Positions 31,445 through 39,217 of a stretch of DNA of 54,605 nt are shown here, piece by piece. Origin of the DNA: Micromonospora chalcea (GTDB taxonomy: Bacteria > Actinomycetota > Actinomycetes > Mycobacteriales > Micromonosporaceae); contig NZ_MAGP01000123.1 of assembly GCF_002926165.1 (NCBI RefSeq), forward strand, positions 1-54,605, given 5' to 3'. Numbering within the stretch: the stretch's first letter is position 1; each line of letters starts with the position of its first letter. The translations under genes were made by a program, and so were the position numbers. The notes under the pieces were generated by a model. The model worked only from the letters and a program-made list of their open reading frames with translations, was not told the DNA's origin and made no database searches.

Positions 31445-32971
31445 TCAGGCAAGCAGGATGCCGTGGTCGACAGCATCGGCGAGCACCCCGGTCAGCGAGA
31501 GACGGATCACCTCGAAGCGGCGGGACACCTCGCGGGACAGTTCGAGTTCGACCTCGCGCAGCGCGCGCTGGGCCCAGGACCGGGCGGCGTTCGGGTCGTT
31601 GTTGTCGGTCGCCCGCCAGTGCTGCCAGCAGCCGCCGTTGAGGGCGACGCCCACGGGCGGGAGCATCTCGTCCCGCTGCCCGCCGGGCAGCCCGGCCAGG
31701 GCGTCGAGAGCGCCTTCGCCGGTCAGCGCGGCGACCCCGGCCGTGCTGGTGACCAGGAGGACCCGGTCCAGCTCCCGGCCGTCCGGATGGTCGGCCAGGC
31801 TACAGCGCACCGCGTGCGCGATCCGCCCGCGTACGCCCTCTGCCAGCGGCGCGCCGAAGACCCGGGCGGCGGCGGCGTCGACGAGACCGCGGACGGCCTC
31901 GTCGCACTGCGCGGTGGCGAGCAGCGACAGCGCCTCCAGTTCGCGGTCGAGCATCTGCGGCAGGCCGGCGCAGCCGACCCCGAAGACGATCTCCTGCACC
32001 ACCCGCAGGTGGATGTTCGCCAACTCCAGGGCGAGGTGCTGACGGATCCGGCGGGCGCAGGCTCGTGACCCCCTGTCGATCCGGTCGGCCAGCTCGCCGG
32101 GCTCGACGCCGGCCAGCACCGGCACCCGGCCGTGCGCGCCGGCCGGCACCGGCGGGCTTGCGCTGCCGCGGCGCAGTCCCTCGTCGGCGGCCCAGCCGAC
32201 CAGGGCACGCCGCAGGTGCGGCAGCTCGGCCCGGCGGGCCGGGAACCACCGGGCCGGGGTGAGCGCCGGCACCGCAGCCAGCAGCGCCGCGCGGTGCGCC
32301 TCGATGGAGACCGACACCGGGTCGAGCCGGCGGGCGGACGGACCGGTGGCCTCCGCCGCCGGGCCGTCGGCCGACGCGGTCCAGCCGGTCGTGCCGGGGG
32401 TGACGGCGAAGAACACCTCGACCCGGGCACGCGCCATCTCGGCGAGCAGGTGCAGCTCGGCCGCGCTGAACGCCTGGTCGGCGGAGATCACGAAGAGCAG
32501 CGCGCCGGCCCGGCCGACGGCGTCGCGCAGCACCCGGCCGCCGGCCACGCCGAGCGTGCCGGTGTCCGGCGTGTCGACCACGGCGAAGTGCCGCAGCAGC
32601 GGGTCGGGCAGGCTCAGCTCGACCCGGCGTGGCGGCCGGGCCAGCGCCGGGCCGGTCGCCATCGGGTCGGCGCCGTAGGCGTGCGGCTGGCGGTAGCCCG
32701 GGACGTACGCGGCGCGGGTCGCCTTCTCGGCGTGCTGGACCAGCAGGTTGCTTCCCGCGGGCACGGCGAGCGTCGCGGAATCGATCCCGAGCAGGCCGGC
32801 GATCACCTCGCGCCGGCCGGCGCCGGCCGGGCCGGCGACGACCACGGCCATCGGATCGTCCGGTCCGGGCGTGGCCGCCCCGAGCCGGGTCGGCAGCGGG
32901 GCGCACCCGGGTGGGCCGGCCTGACGGCGCGGGTCGGGCACGTCGACCGAGGGGAGTGGACCCGGCGTCAT
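31445..32971 (-). CDS. P-loop GTPase-like protein with degenerate nucleotide site
   Basis: 508 aa, ATG with GGAGG 8 nt ahead. The order of motifs is that of dynamin/Era-like GTPases: a P-loop position at 47-54 (GPAGAGRR), a switch-like stretch, then VVDTPDTG (131-138) in the G3 position, ALLFVISAD and a long helical C-terminal half (ELANIHLRVVQEIVFG and onwards). The P-loop lacks the Lys and Ser/Thr of GxxxxGK[ST]; both are Arg. A canonical NKxD is not evident. It probably does not hydrolyse nucleotide, though weak binding is possible. It is divergent from the LuxR-type regulator. Confidence 0.7.
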   Translation of the reverse strand: MTPGPLPSVDVPDPRRQAGPPGCAPLPTRLGAATPGPDDPMAVVVAGPAGAGRREVIAGLLGIDSATLAVPAGSNLLVQHAEKATRAAYVPGYRQPHAYGADPMATGPALARPPRRVELSLPDPLLRHFAVVDTPDTGTLGVAGGRVLRDAVGRAGALLFVISADQAFSAAELHLLAEMARARVEVFFAVTPGTTGWTASADGPAAEATGPSARRLDPVSVSIEAHRAALLAAVPALTPARWFPARRAELPHLRRALVGWAADEGLRRGSASPPVPAGAHGRVPVLAGVEPGELADRIDRGSRACARRIRQHLALELANIHLRVVQEIVFGVGCAGLPQMLDRELEALSLLATAQCDEAVRGLVDAAAARVFGAPLAEGVRGRIAHAVRCSLADHPDGRELDRVLLVTSTAGVAALTGEGALDALAGLPGGQRDEMLPPVGVALNGGCWQHWRATDNNDPNAARSWAQRALREVELELSREVSRRFEVIRLSLTGVLADAVDHGILLA

Positions 32972-33050
32972 CAGGTGGCCTCCCGGTCAGGCGACCGGGG
33001 TGCCGGTCGCGGCTTTTCCCTGGTTGCAGGGGCTGTCGGAAGAGTACGGC

Positions 33051-33127
33051 TGTCGGCCATCCGACAACGAACACCTCCGATACTCATGGGTAACGGCCAG
33101 ATTACTCAACTTCACTGCGTAACGGCC
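33051..33127. promoter_or_regulatory. Candidate operators between the P-loop gene and the LAL regulator
   Basis: TGTCGGCCATCCGACA (33051-33066) is a perfect inverted repeat with 6-bp arms and a 4-nt centre. GTAACGGCC occurs twice (33090-33098 and 33119-33127), 29 bp apart, close to three helical turns. Either may bind the neighbouring LuxR-type regulator. This AT-richer stretch stands out in the 192-bp divergent region. Confidence 0.35.
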
Positions 33128-33151
33128 CGCACGCGGACGGAACACGGTCGA

Positions 33152-33157
33152 TATGCT
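33152..33157 (+). promoter_or_regulatory. -10 hexamer TATGCT of a leaderless promoter (LAL regulator)
   Basis: TATGCT ends 6 nt before the ATG at 33164, with no Shine-Dalgarno in between. It supports this ATG over upstream in-frame codons. Confidence 0.5.
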
Positions 33158-33163
33158 GCTCCG

Positions 33164-35836
33164 ATGAGTAGGTGGGAGTTCGTCGGCCGTAGGGATGAAC
33201 TCAACCGTCTGTTGTCGACGATCGGCCGACCCGGAGGGCGCGGGTTGCTCTTCAGCGGCGACGCCGGGGTCGGCAAGAGCCGGCTGCTGCGCGAGGGCGT
33301 CTCCGAGCTCTCCCCCGAGCGGTACGCGATCTGGTCCATCGCGGCCAGCGCCACCACCGCCGCGCTCCCCTTCGGCGGGCTCGTCCAGGTGCTGCCCGCC
33401 ACCCAGCCGCAGGGGCTCTCCCCCGCCGGAATCCTGCGCTGGGCCGTCGACGTGCTGCAGGAACAGGCCGCCGGCCGGCCCATCGTCCTCGCCATCGACG
33501 ACGCGCACCTGCTCGACCCGCCCTCGGCCGCGCTGGTGCACCTGGTCGCCCGCTCCGAGAACGCCACAGTCATCGGGACGCTGCGCAACGGCGAGCAGAT
33601 CCCGCTGCCGATCCGCGCGCTCTGGACCGACGACCTGGTCGAACTGGTCGAACTGGGCCCGCTCGGCCGCAGCGAGACCACCGGTCTGCTCGCCGCCATC
33701 CTGGGTGGACCGGTCGACGCCGGCTCCTCCGACCGGCTCTTCCAGCTCTGCGCCGGCAACCCGCTGCTGCTGCGCGAGCTGGTCCTGGCCGCCGACGACG
33801 AGCTGCGCCGCACGTACGGGATCTGGACCTGGACCGGGCGGTTGGAGCTGGCGCCCAGCCTCACCGACCTGATCGACACCCGGATCGGGCAGCTCACCCC
33901 CGGCGTCCGGGCGGTGGTCGAGCTGGTCGCCTTCGGCGAGCCGCTGGGCCTGCAACTGCTGGAACGGGCGGTCGACCCGGCGGACGTGGAGACGGCCGAG
34001 GAGCGCGGGCTCATCACTCTGATCCACGACGACCGGCGGCTCAACGTCCGTCTGGCGCACCCGCTCTACGGCGAGGTGATGCGCCGGCACTGCCCGGTCA
34101 GCCGCACCCGCCGGCTCCAGGCCACCCTCGCCGGGCTGCTGGAGCAGGTCGGCACGCGCCGCCGCGACGACCTGCTGCGGGTCGCGGTGTGGCGGCTCGA
34201 CTCGGGCACGGCGCAGGACGTCGCCCTGCTGCTCGACGCGGCGGTCCAGGCGTTCGGCCGGTACGACGTGCCGCTGGCCACCCGGCTGGCCCGCGCCGCG
34301 CTGGAGGCCGGCGGCGGCACCGACGCGGCCGAACTGCTGGCCACCATCCTGATGTTCGGCGACCGGCCGGACGAGGCGATCAGCGTGCTCGACCAGGTCG
34401 CCGGGGAGATCCACGACGACCGCCGGCGCAGCCGGTGGCTGACGGTCCGGGGCATGGTCAGCTACTGGGGACTCAACCGGGAGTCCACGGTGGAGGAGAT
34501 CGCCGCGCGCGGCGAGGAGCTGCGCGACCCCGCCGACCGAACTCGCGTACGCGCGTTCGAGGCCATCATGCGACTGCACCGGCTCGACGTCGACGTCGCG
34601 GTACGGCTGGCCCAGGAGGTGCTCGACCGCCCGGCCGCCCCGATGGCCGCCCGGGAGCTGGCCCGCTGCACGCTGGCCCACCTCCAGGCCGCGCAGGGGC
34701 AGTATCAGCGCAGCGCCACCGCGATCGCCCGGGTCCAGGCCGAGGCGGCTTGCTGGCGGGCCGACATGCCCTACCTCCAGCTCGCCATGGAGCTGGCCCG
34801 GGGCACCCGGCTGACGCTCTCCGGCGACCTGCCCGGCATCGACGCGTTAGTCGCCGACGAGTTCGCCGACCTGGCCGGGGCCGGTGACTTCCGGCTCGGC
34901 ACCGGCTACCTGGCCATCCTCCAGGCGTACGCGGCGCGGCTGCGCGGGCGCGGCGACGAGGCGCTGCGGACCAGCCTGGAGGCGTGCGCGGTGCTCGCCA
35001 CCAGCCGCGTGTACGCCGGGCTGGCGCACGCCGAGCGCGCCCAGGCCGCCGCGCTGCGCGGGGACGTGACGCACGCGGCCGACGCGATGGCCGAGGCGGA
35101 CCGGACGCACGCCCCCGGCATGGCCGTGCTCTATCCCTGGCTGGAGCAGGCCCGGGGCGCGGTCCAGGCCGCGACGGGTGACCTGCCGGCGGCCACCAAG
35201 CACCTGTGCGCGCTCGCCGACCGGCTGCGCGAGGACGGCCTGGCCGGGCACGAGCTGCTCGTCCTGCTCGACCTGGTCCGGTTCGACCAGGCCGCCGCGC
35301 CGGTCGGCCCGACCTGCACCGACGGCGGCCGCCGCACCGTGGCGCAACGCCTGGCCGAGCTCTCCGAGCGGGTCGACGGCGTGCTGCCGCCGCTCGTCGC
35401 CCGGTTCGGCCGGGCCGCCGCCGACGGCGCCCCGGACGCCCTGCTGGCCGTCGCCGACGGCTTCGCCGACCGCGAGCTGACCGTGTACGCCGCCGAGGCG
35501 ACCGCCATGGCGCTGCACCGGACGCGGAACGCCCGCGCCGGCGCCACCGGGCCGGTCCGGGAACGCCTCGCCGACCTGCTGCGCCGCTGCGACGAGATCT
35601 CCACCCCGGCGCTGCGGCGGCTCCGCCCGACGCTCAGCGACCGGGAGTGGGAGGTCGCCCGCCTGGCCGCCGACGGGGTGACCAGCCGGGCCATCGCGGA
35701 GCGGCTGTTCCTGTCCACGCGAACGGTGGAGAACCACCTCCAGCGCGTCTACAGCAAGCTCGGCGTCGCCGGGCGCGGCGAGTTGCGGGCCGCGCTGTGG
35801 TCGATGCCGGGGCACGACGGCACGGAGCCGGACTGA
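33164..35836 (+). CDS. Large ATP-binding LuxR-family regulator (LAL type)
   Basis: 890 aa. It opens FVGRRDELNRLLSTI; Walker A GDAGVGKS (32-39) and Walker B PIVLAIDDAHLLD (about 106-118) define a STAND/AAA ATPase. A long alpha-helical repeat region (about 380-800) follows. The C-terminus is a LuxR HTH (LSDREWEVARLAADG, SRAIAERLFLSTRTVENHLQ, VYSKLGVAGRGEL). LAL proteins are signal-dependent activators, often of catabolic or antibiotic genes. Target and inducer are unknown here. The sites at 33051-33127 are candidates for autoregulation. The open frame runs on upstream to 32132 but has no coding support there. Confidence 0.92.
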   Translation: MSRWEFVGRRDELNRLLSTIGRPGGRGLLFSGDAGVGKSRLLREGVSELSPERYAIWSIAASATTAALPFGGLVQVLPATQPQGLSPAGILRWAVDVLQEQAAGRPIVLAIDDAHLLDPPSAALVHLVARSENATVIGTLRNGEQIPLPIRALWTDDLVELVELGPLGRSETTGLLAAILGGPVDAGSSDRLFQLCAGNPLLLRELVLAADDELRRTYGIWTWTGRLELAPSLTDLIDTRIGQLTPGVRAVVELVAFGEPLGLQLLERAVDPADVETAEERGLITLIHDDRRLNVRLAHPLYGEVMRRHCPVSRTRRLQATLAGLLEQVGTRRRDDLLRVAVWRLDSGTAQDVALLLDAAVQAFGRYDVPLATRLARAALEAGGGTDAAELLATILMFGDRPDEAISVLDQVAGEIHDDRRRSRWLTVRGMVSYWGLNRESTVEEIAARGEELRDPADRTRVRAFEAIMRLHRLDVDVAVRLAQEVLDRPAAPMAARELARCTLAHLQAAQGQYQRSATAIARVQAEAACWRADMPYLQLAMELARGTRLTLSGDLPGIDALVADEFADLAGAGDFRLGTGYLAILQAYAARLRGRGDEALRTSLEACAVLATSRVYAGLAHAERAQAAALRGDVTHAADAMAEADRTHAPGMAVLYPWLEQARGAVQAATGDLPAATKHLCALADRLREDGLAGHELLVLLDLVRFDQAAAPVGPTCTDGGRRTVAQRLAELSERVDGVLPPLVARFGRAAADGAPDALLAVADGFADRELTVYAAEATAMALHRTRNARAGATGPVRERLADLLRRCDEISTPALRRLRPTLSDREWEVARLAADGVTSRAIAERLFLSTRTVENHLQRVYSKLGVAGRGELRAALWSMPGHDGTEPD

Positions 35837-35840
35837 ACTC

Positions 35841-35846
35841 TAGGCT
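35841..35846 (+). promoter_or_regulatory. -10 hexamer TAGGCT of a leaderless promoter (pncB)
   Basis: TAGGCT ends 6 nt before the GTG at 35853. GGAG within the gap is too close to the start to serve as a Shine-Dalgarno. It lies only 5 bp after the LAL stop, so pncB has its own promoter. Confidence 0.5.
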
Positions 35847-35852
35847 GGAGCG

Positions 35853-37139
35853 GTGAGCACCCTTCGCCCCGCGCTGCTGACCGACCACTACGAGCTGACC
35901 ATGGTCAGCGCCGCGCTGCGTGACGGCACGGCCGACCGGAGCTGCGTCTTCGAGGTGTTCAGCCGGCGGCTGCCGGCCGGGCGCCGGTACGGGGTGGTCG
36001 CCGGCACCGGCCGGTTGATCGAGATGATCCGCGACTTCCGGTTCGACCCGGCCGAGATCGACTTCCTGCGCCGTACCGGTGTGGTGGACGACCGGGCCGC
36101 GCAGTGGCTGGCCGACTACCGCTTCACCGGCGACATCGACGGCTACGCCGAGGGCGAGCTGTTCTTCCCCGGCTCCCCGATCCTCACCGTGTCCGGCACG
36201 TTCGCCGAGTGCGTGGTGCTGGAGACGCTCGTGCTGTCGGTGCTCAACCACGACTGCGCGGTCGCCGCCGCCGCGGCCCGGATGGTCACCGCCGCACGGG
36301 GGCGGGCGCTGATCGAGATGGGCTCCCGCCGCGCGCACGAGGAGGCTGCCGTCGCCGCGGCGCGGGCCGCGTACCTGGCCGGGTTCCGGTTCACCTCCAA
36401 CCTGGCCGCCGGGCAGCGCTACGGCATCCCCACCGCGGGCACCGCCGCGCACGCCTTCACGCTGCTGCACGACGACGAGCGGGCCGCGTTCGCGTCCCAG
36501 GTCGCCACGCTGGGCAAGGACACCACGCTGCTGGTCGACACGTACGACATCGCCCAGGGCATCCGCAACGCGATCGCGGTGGCCGGGCCGGAGCTGCGGG
36601 CGGTCCGGATCGACTCCGGCGACCTCGCGGTGATCGCCCAGCAGTCCCGCGAGCTGCTCGACTCGCTCGGCGCCACCGAGACGAAGATCATCGTCTCCGG
36701 TGACCTCGACGAGTACGCGATCGCCGCGCTCGCCGCCGAACCGGTGGACATGTACGGCGCCGGCACCGCCGTGGTGACCGGCTCCGGCGCGCCCACCGCC
36801 GGACTGGTCTACAAGCTGGTCGAGGTGGAGGGACGGCCGGTGGTCAAACGCTCCGAGCACAAGGCCACCATCGGCGGCCGGAAGGTCGCGGTCCGCCGGC
36901 ACAAGCCGACCGGGACCGCCACCGAGGAGGTCATCGTGCCGCAGGGCGTGCCGGACCGGCAGCCCAACGACCGGCTGCTCCAGCGCTCGTACGTGGTGTC
37001 GGGCGAGCCGGAGACACTGCCCACGCTGGAGGAGTCGCGGGACCACCTGCGCCAGTGCCTGATCTCCATCCCGTGGGAGGGGCTCAAGCTCTCCGCCGGC
37101 GACCCGGCCGTCCCCGTCACCGTCGTACCCGCGAGCTGA
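35853..37139 (+). CDS. pncB: Nicotinate phosphoribosyltransferase
   Basis: 428 aa, GTG start. Motifs: ALLTDHYELTMVSAAL, VFEVFSRRLPAGRRYGV, IEMGSRRAHEEAAVAAARAA, FTSNLAAGQRYGIP, TAAHAF, LLVDTYDIAQGIRNAI, VRIDSGDLAV, IIVSGDLDEY and MYGAGTAVVTG. It makes nicotinate mononucleotide in NAD salvage. It is followed 11 bp later by a nicotinamidase, which supplies nicotinate. In many actinobacteria pncB adjoins clpS; here two other genes separate them. Confidence 0.96.
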   Translation: MSTLRPALLTDHYELTMVSAALRDGTADRSCVFEVFSRRLPAGRRYGVVAGTGRLIEMIRDFRFDPAEIDFLRRTGVVDDRAAQWLADYRFTGDIDGYAEGELFFPGSPILTVSGTFAECVVLETLVLSVLNHDCAVAAAAARMVTAARGRALIEMGSRRAHEEAAVAAARAAYLAGFRFTSNLAAGQRYGIPTAGTAAHAFTLLHDDERAAFASQVATLGKDTTLLVDTYDIAQGIRNAIAVAGPELRAVRIDSGDLAVIAQQSRELLDSLGATETKIIVSGDLDEYAIAALAAEPVDMYGAGTAVVTGSGAPTAGLVYKLVEVEGRPVVKRSEHKATIGGRKVAVRRHKPTGTATEEVIVPQGVPDRQPNDRLLQRSYVVSGEPETLPTLEESRDHLRQCLISIPWEGLKLSAGDPAVPVTVVPAS

Positions 37140-37150
37140 GGAGGAACCCG

Positions 37151-37732
37151 ATGGCGAACGCCCTGATCATCGTGGACGTGCAGAACGACTTCTGCGAGGG
37201 CGGCTCCCTCGCGGTCGGCGGCGGGGCGGGAGTGGCCGCCGGGATCTCCCGGCTGCTCGCCGCCGAGCCGGACCGGTGGGACCACGTGGTCGCGACGAAG
37301 GACTACCACATCGACCCGGGCGCGCACTTCGGCGACCCGCCGGACTACGTCGACTCCTGGCCCCGGCACTGCGTGGTCGGCACCTCCGGCTCCGAGTTCC
37401 ACCCCGAGCTGGCGACCGACCGGGTGGAGGCGATCTTCCACAAGGGCGAGCACGCGGCCGCGTACTCCGGTTTCGAAGGCCATGCGCCCGACGGCGAGTG
37501 CCTGGCCGACTGGCTGCGCCGGCACGACGTGGACCAGGTCGACGTGGTCGGCATCGCCACCGACCACTGCGTGCGCGCGACCGCGCTGGACGCCGCCCGG
37601 GAGGGCTTCCGGACCACTGTGCTGCTCGACCTGACCGCCGCCGTCGCGCCGGACACGCTCGACGTGGCGCTGCGGGCCCTCGACGGCGCCGGGGTGACAA
37701 TGGTGGGCGAGCCTGTGATCGCCACCGCTTGA
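37151..37732 (+). CDS. pncA: Nicotinamidase (isochorismatase family)
   Basis: 193 aa, ATG preceded by GAGGAGG inside the pncB stop region. Catalytic triad D9 (IIVDVQNDF), K98 (IFHKGEHA) and C140 (TDHCVRATA), plus metal ligands D51, H53 and H59 in ATKDYHIDPGAHF. It hydrolyses nicotinamide to nicotinate, the PncB substrate. Length and motifs match PncA. The gene order pncB-pncA and 11-bp gap indicate one operon. Confidence 0.95.
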   Translation: MANALIIVDVQNDFCEGGSLAVGGGAGVAAGISRLLAAEPDRWDHVVATKDYHIDPGAHFGDPPDYVDSWPRHCVVGTSGSEFHPELATDRVEAIFHKGEHAAAYSGFEGHAPDGECLADWLRRHDVDQVDVVGIATDHCVRATALDAAREGFRTTVLLDLTAAVAPDTLDVALRALDGAGVTMVGEPVIATA

Positions 37733-37771
37733 CCCGGTAATCGCTTGCGGGTGTCGTACCCCGGCCCCAGG

Positions 37772-39001
37772 ATGGCGCCGGAGGTACGGACCGTCGTGAA
37801 CCTGAAGCCTTACCGGGAGGCGCTCGCCCTACCCGGTGTCCGATCGTTGCTGCTGGTGTCGGTGCTGGCCCGCGTGCCGCTCACCGCCACCGGGGTGACG
37901 CTCACCTTCTACGTGGTGCTCGACCTGGGCCGCGGCTACGGCGCCGCCGGCCTGGTCGGCGCCGCGTCGACCATCGGCGCGGCGGTCGGCGCCCCGCTGC
38001 TCGGGCGGCTCATCGACCGCCGGGGACTGCGGCCGGTGCTGGTGCTCACCACTGTCGCCGAGGCGTTGTTCTGGTCCGCCGCGCCCACACTGCCGTACCC
38101 GGTGCTGCTGCCGGCCGCGTTCCTCGCCGGGCTGCTCGCGCTGCCGATCTTCTCGATGATCCGCCAGTCGATCGCCGCGCTCGTGCCGGCCGAGAAGCGC
38201 CGCCCCGCGTACGCGCTGGACTCGATGGCGATGGAGTTGTCGTTCATGGTCGGCCCGGCGCTCGCCGTCGCCCTGGCCACCGCCGTCACGCCGCGCCTCA
38301 CGCTGTGGGCGGTCGGTGCCGGGATCGTCGGCTCCGGCATCTGCTTCTGGCTGCTCAACCCGCCGGTGCGGGCCGCCGACGAGCAGACCGGGCCGCAGCG
38401 CCCGGTGCACCGCCGCGAGTGGCTCACCCCGCGCCTGCTCGCCGTGCTGGCGGTCAGCCTCGCCGCCACCCTCGTGCTCGGCGGCACCGACGTCGCAGTG
38501 GTCGCCGTGCTCCGCTCCGGCGGCGAGGTCGGCTGGACCGGCGTGGTGCTCGCCGCCTGGGCGGTCGCCTCGCTGGTGGGTGGCTTCGCGTACGGCGCGG
38601 TACGCCGCTCGTTCTCCCCGCTGGCGCTGGTGGCGGTGCTGAGCCTCGCCACCATCCCGGTCGGGCTGGGCGGATCGCACTGGTGGCTGCTCTGTCTCGC
38701 GCTGATCCCGGCCGGTGCGCTCTGCGCGCCCACCCTCGCGTCCACCTCCGACGCGGTCAGCCGGCTGGCCCCGCCCTCCGTACGCGGTGTGGCGATGGGG
38801 CTGCACGGCTCCGCCGTGACGGTGGGCATCGCGCTCGGCGCGCCGCTGGCCGGCGCGGTGATCGACGCCTCCGCGCCCGCGTGGGGCTTCGCGGTCACCG
38901 GCGCGATCGGGGCGCTGGTGGCGCTGGTGGTGCTCCCGATCGAGCTGCGCCACCGCCGCAACCCGATCCCGGACCCCGACCTGGCCCTAGCCTCCCGCTA
39001 A
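37772..39001 (+). CDS. MFS transporter
   Basis: 409 aa from the ATG at 37772; TTG at 37745 and GTG at 37796 are alternatives, the latter preceded by GGAGG. Twelve membrane helices in two halves. The loop after helix 2 carries GRLIDRRGLRPVL, the MFS motif A. A central hydrophilic loop (DEQTGPQRPVHRREW) separates the halves. The substrate cannot be told; drug or metabolite efflux is common for this family. It lies 39 bp after pncA in the same direction but has no obvious link to NAD salvage. Confidence 0.83.
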   Translation: MAPEVRTVVNLKPYREALALPGVRSLLLVSVLARVPLTATGVTLTFYVVLDLGRGYGAAGLVGAASTIGAAVGAPLLGRLIDRRGLRPVLVLTTVAEALFWSAAPTLPYPVLLPAAFLAGLLALPIFSMIRQSIAALVPAEKRRPAYALDSMAMELSFMVGPALAVALATAVTPRLTLWAVGAGIVGSGICFWLLNPPVRAADEQTGPQRPVHRREWLTPRLLAVLAVSLAATLVLGGTDVAVVAVLRSGGEVGWTGVVLAAWAVASLVGGFAYGAVRRSFSPLALVAVLSLATIPVGLGGSHWWLLCLALIPAGALCAPTLASTSDAVSRLAPPSVRGVAMGLHGSAVTVGIALGAPLAGAVIDASAPAWGFAVTGAIGALVALVVLPIELRHRRNPIPDPDLALASR

Positions 39002-39062
39002 TCCCCTCGGCCGGCGGGATCAGGAGTTCGTGTCTCCCGCGAGGCGGAGGGCGAAGCCAGAA

Positions 39063-39109
39063 CGGGGAAGTGGCTGGATCCACGCGCCCTGGACACCGCC
39101 ACTTCCCCG
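39063..39109. repeat. 12-bp perfect inverted repeat downstream of the MFS gene
   Basis: CGGGGAAGTGGC (39063-39074) and GCCACTTCCCCG (39098-39109) are perfect complements around a 23-nt loop. It can act as a terminator for the MFS gene, but the long arms and loop also resemble a dispersed palindromic element. Only one copy is seen here. Confidence 0.5.
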
Positions 39110-39160
39110 AACTGGTGCCGCGGGGCAGGCGGGCGGGGACGGGAAAGGGCGGAAAAGGGC

Positions 39161-39194
39161 GGGCGCCGCACCCCCGTTGGGGAGTGCGGCGCCC
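39161..39194 (-). terminator. Hairpin downstream of ctaD
   Basis: GGGCGCCGCACCCC pairs with GGGGAGTGCGGCGCCC with one bulged base. It lies 24 bp past the ctaD stop on the minus strand. With the hairpin at 39063 it fills the 216-bp convergent gap; nothing else is visible there. Confidence 0.6.
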
Positions 39195-39217
39195 GGCTCG
39201 ACGTGACGGCGCGAAAC

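Noticed and set aside
32132..33163. Upstream extension of the LAL regulator frame
   Set aside because: It is antisense to the P-loop protein and has no motif. The leaderless -10 box at 33152 marks ATG 33164 as the start.
37745..37771. TTG start adding nine residues to the MFS transporter
   Set aside because: There is no ribosome-binding sequence and the extra residues lie before the first helix without any conserved feature; the ATG at 37772 is preferred, with low certainty.
39002..39217. Possible small gene between the MFS and ctaD genes
   Set aside because: The space is filled by two hairpins and no frame with a ribosome-binding site and normal codon bias is present.
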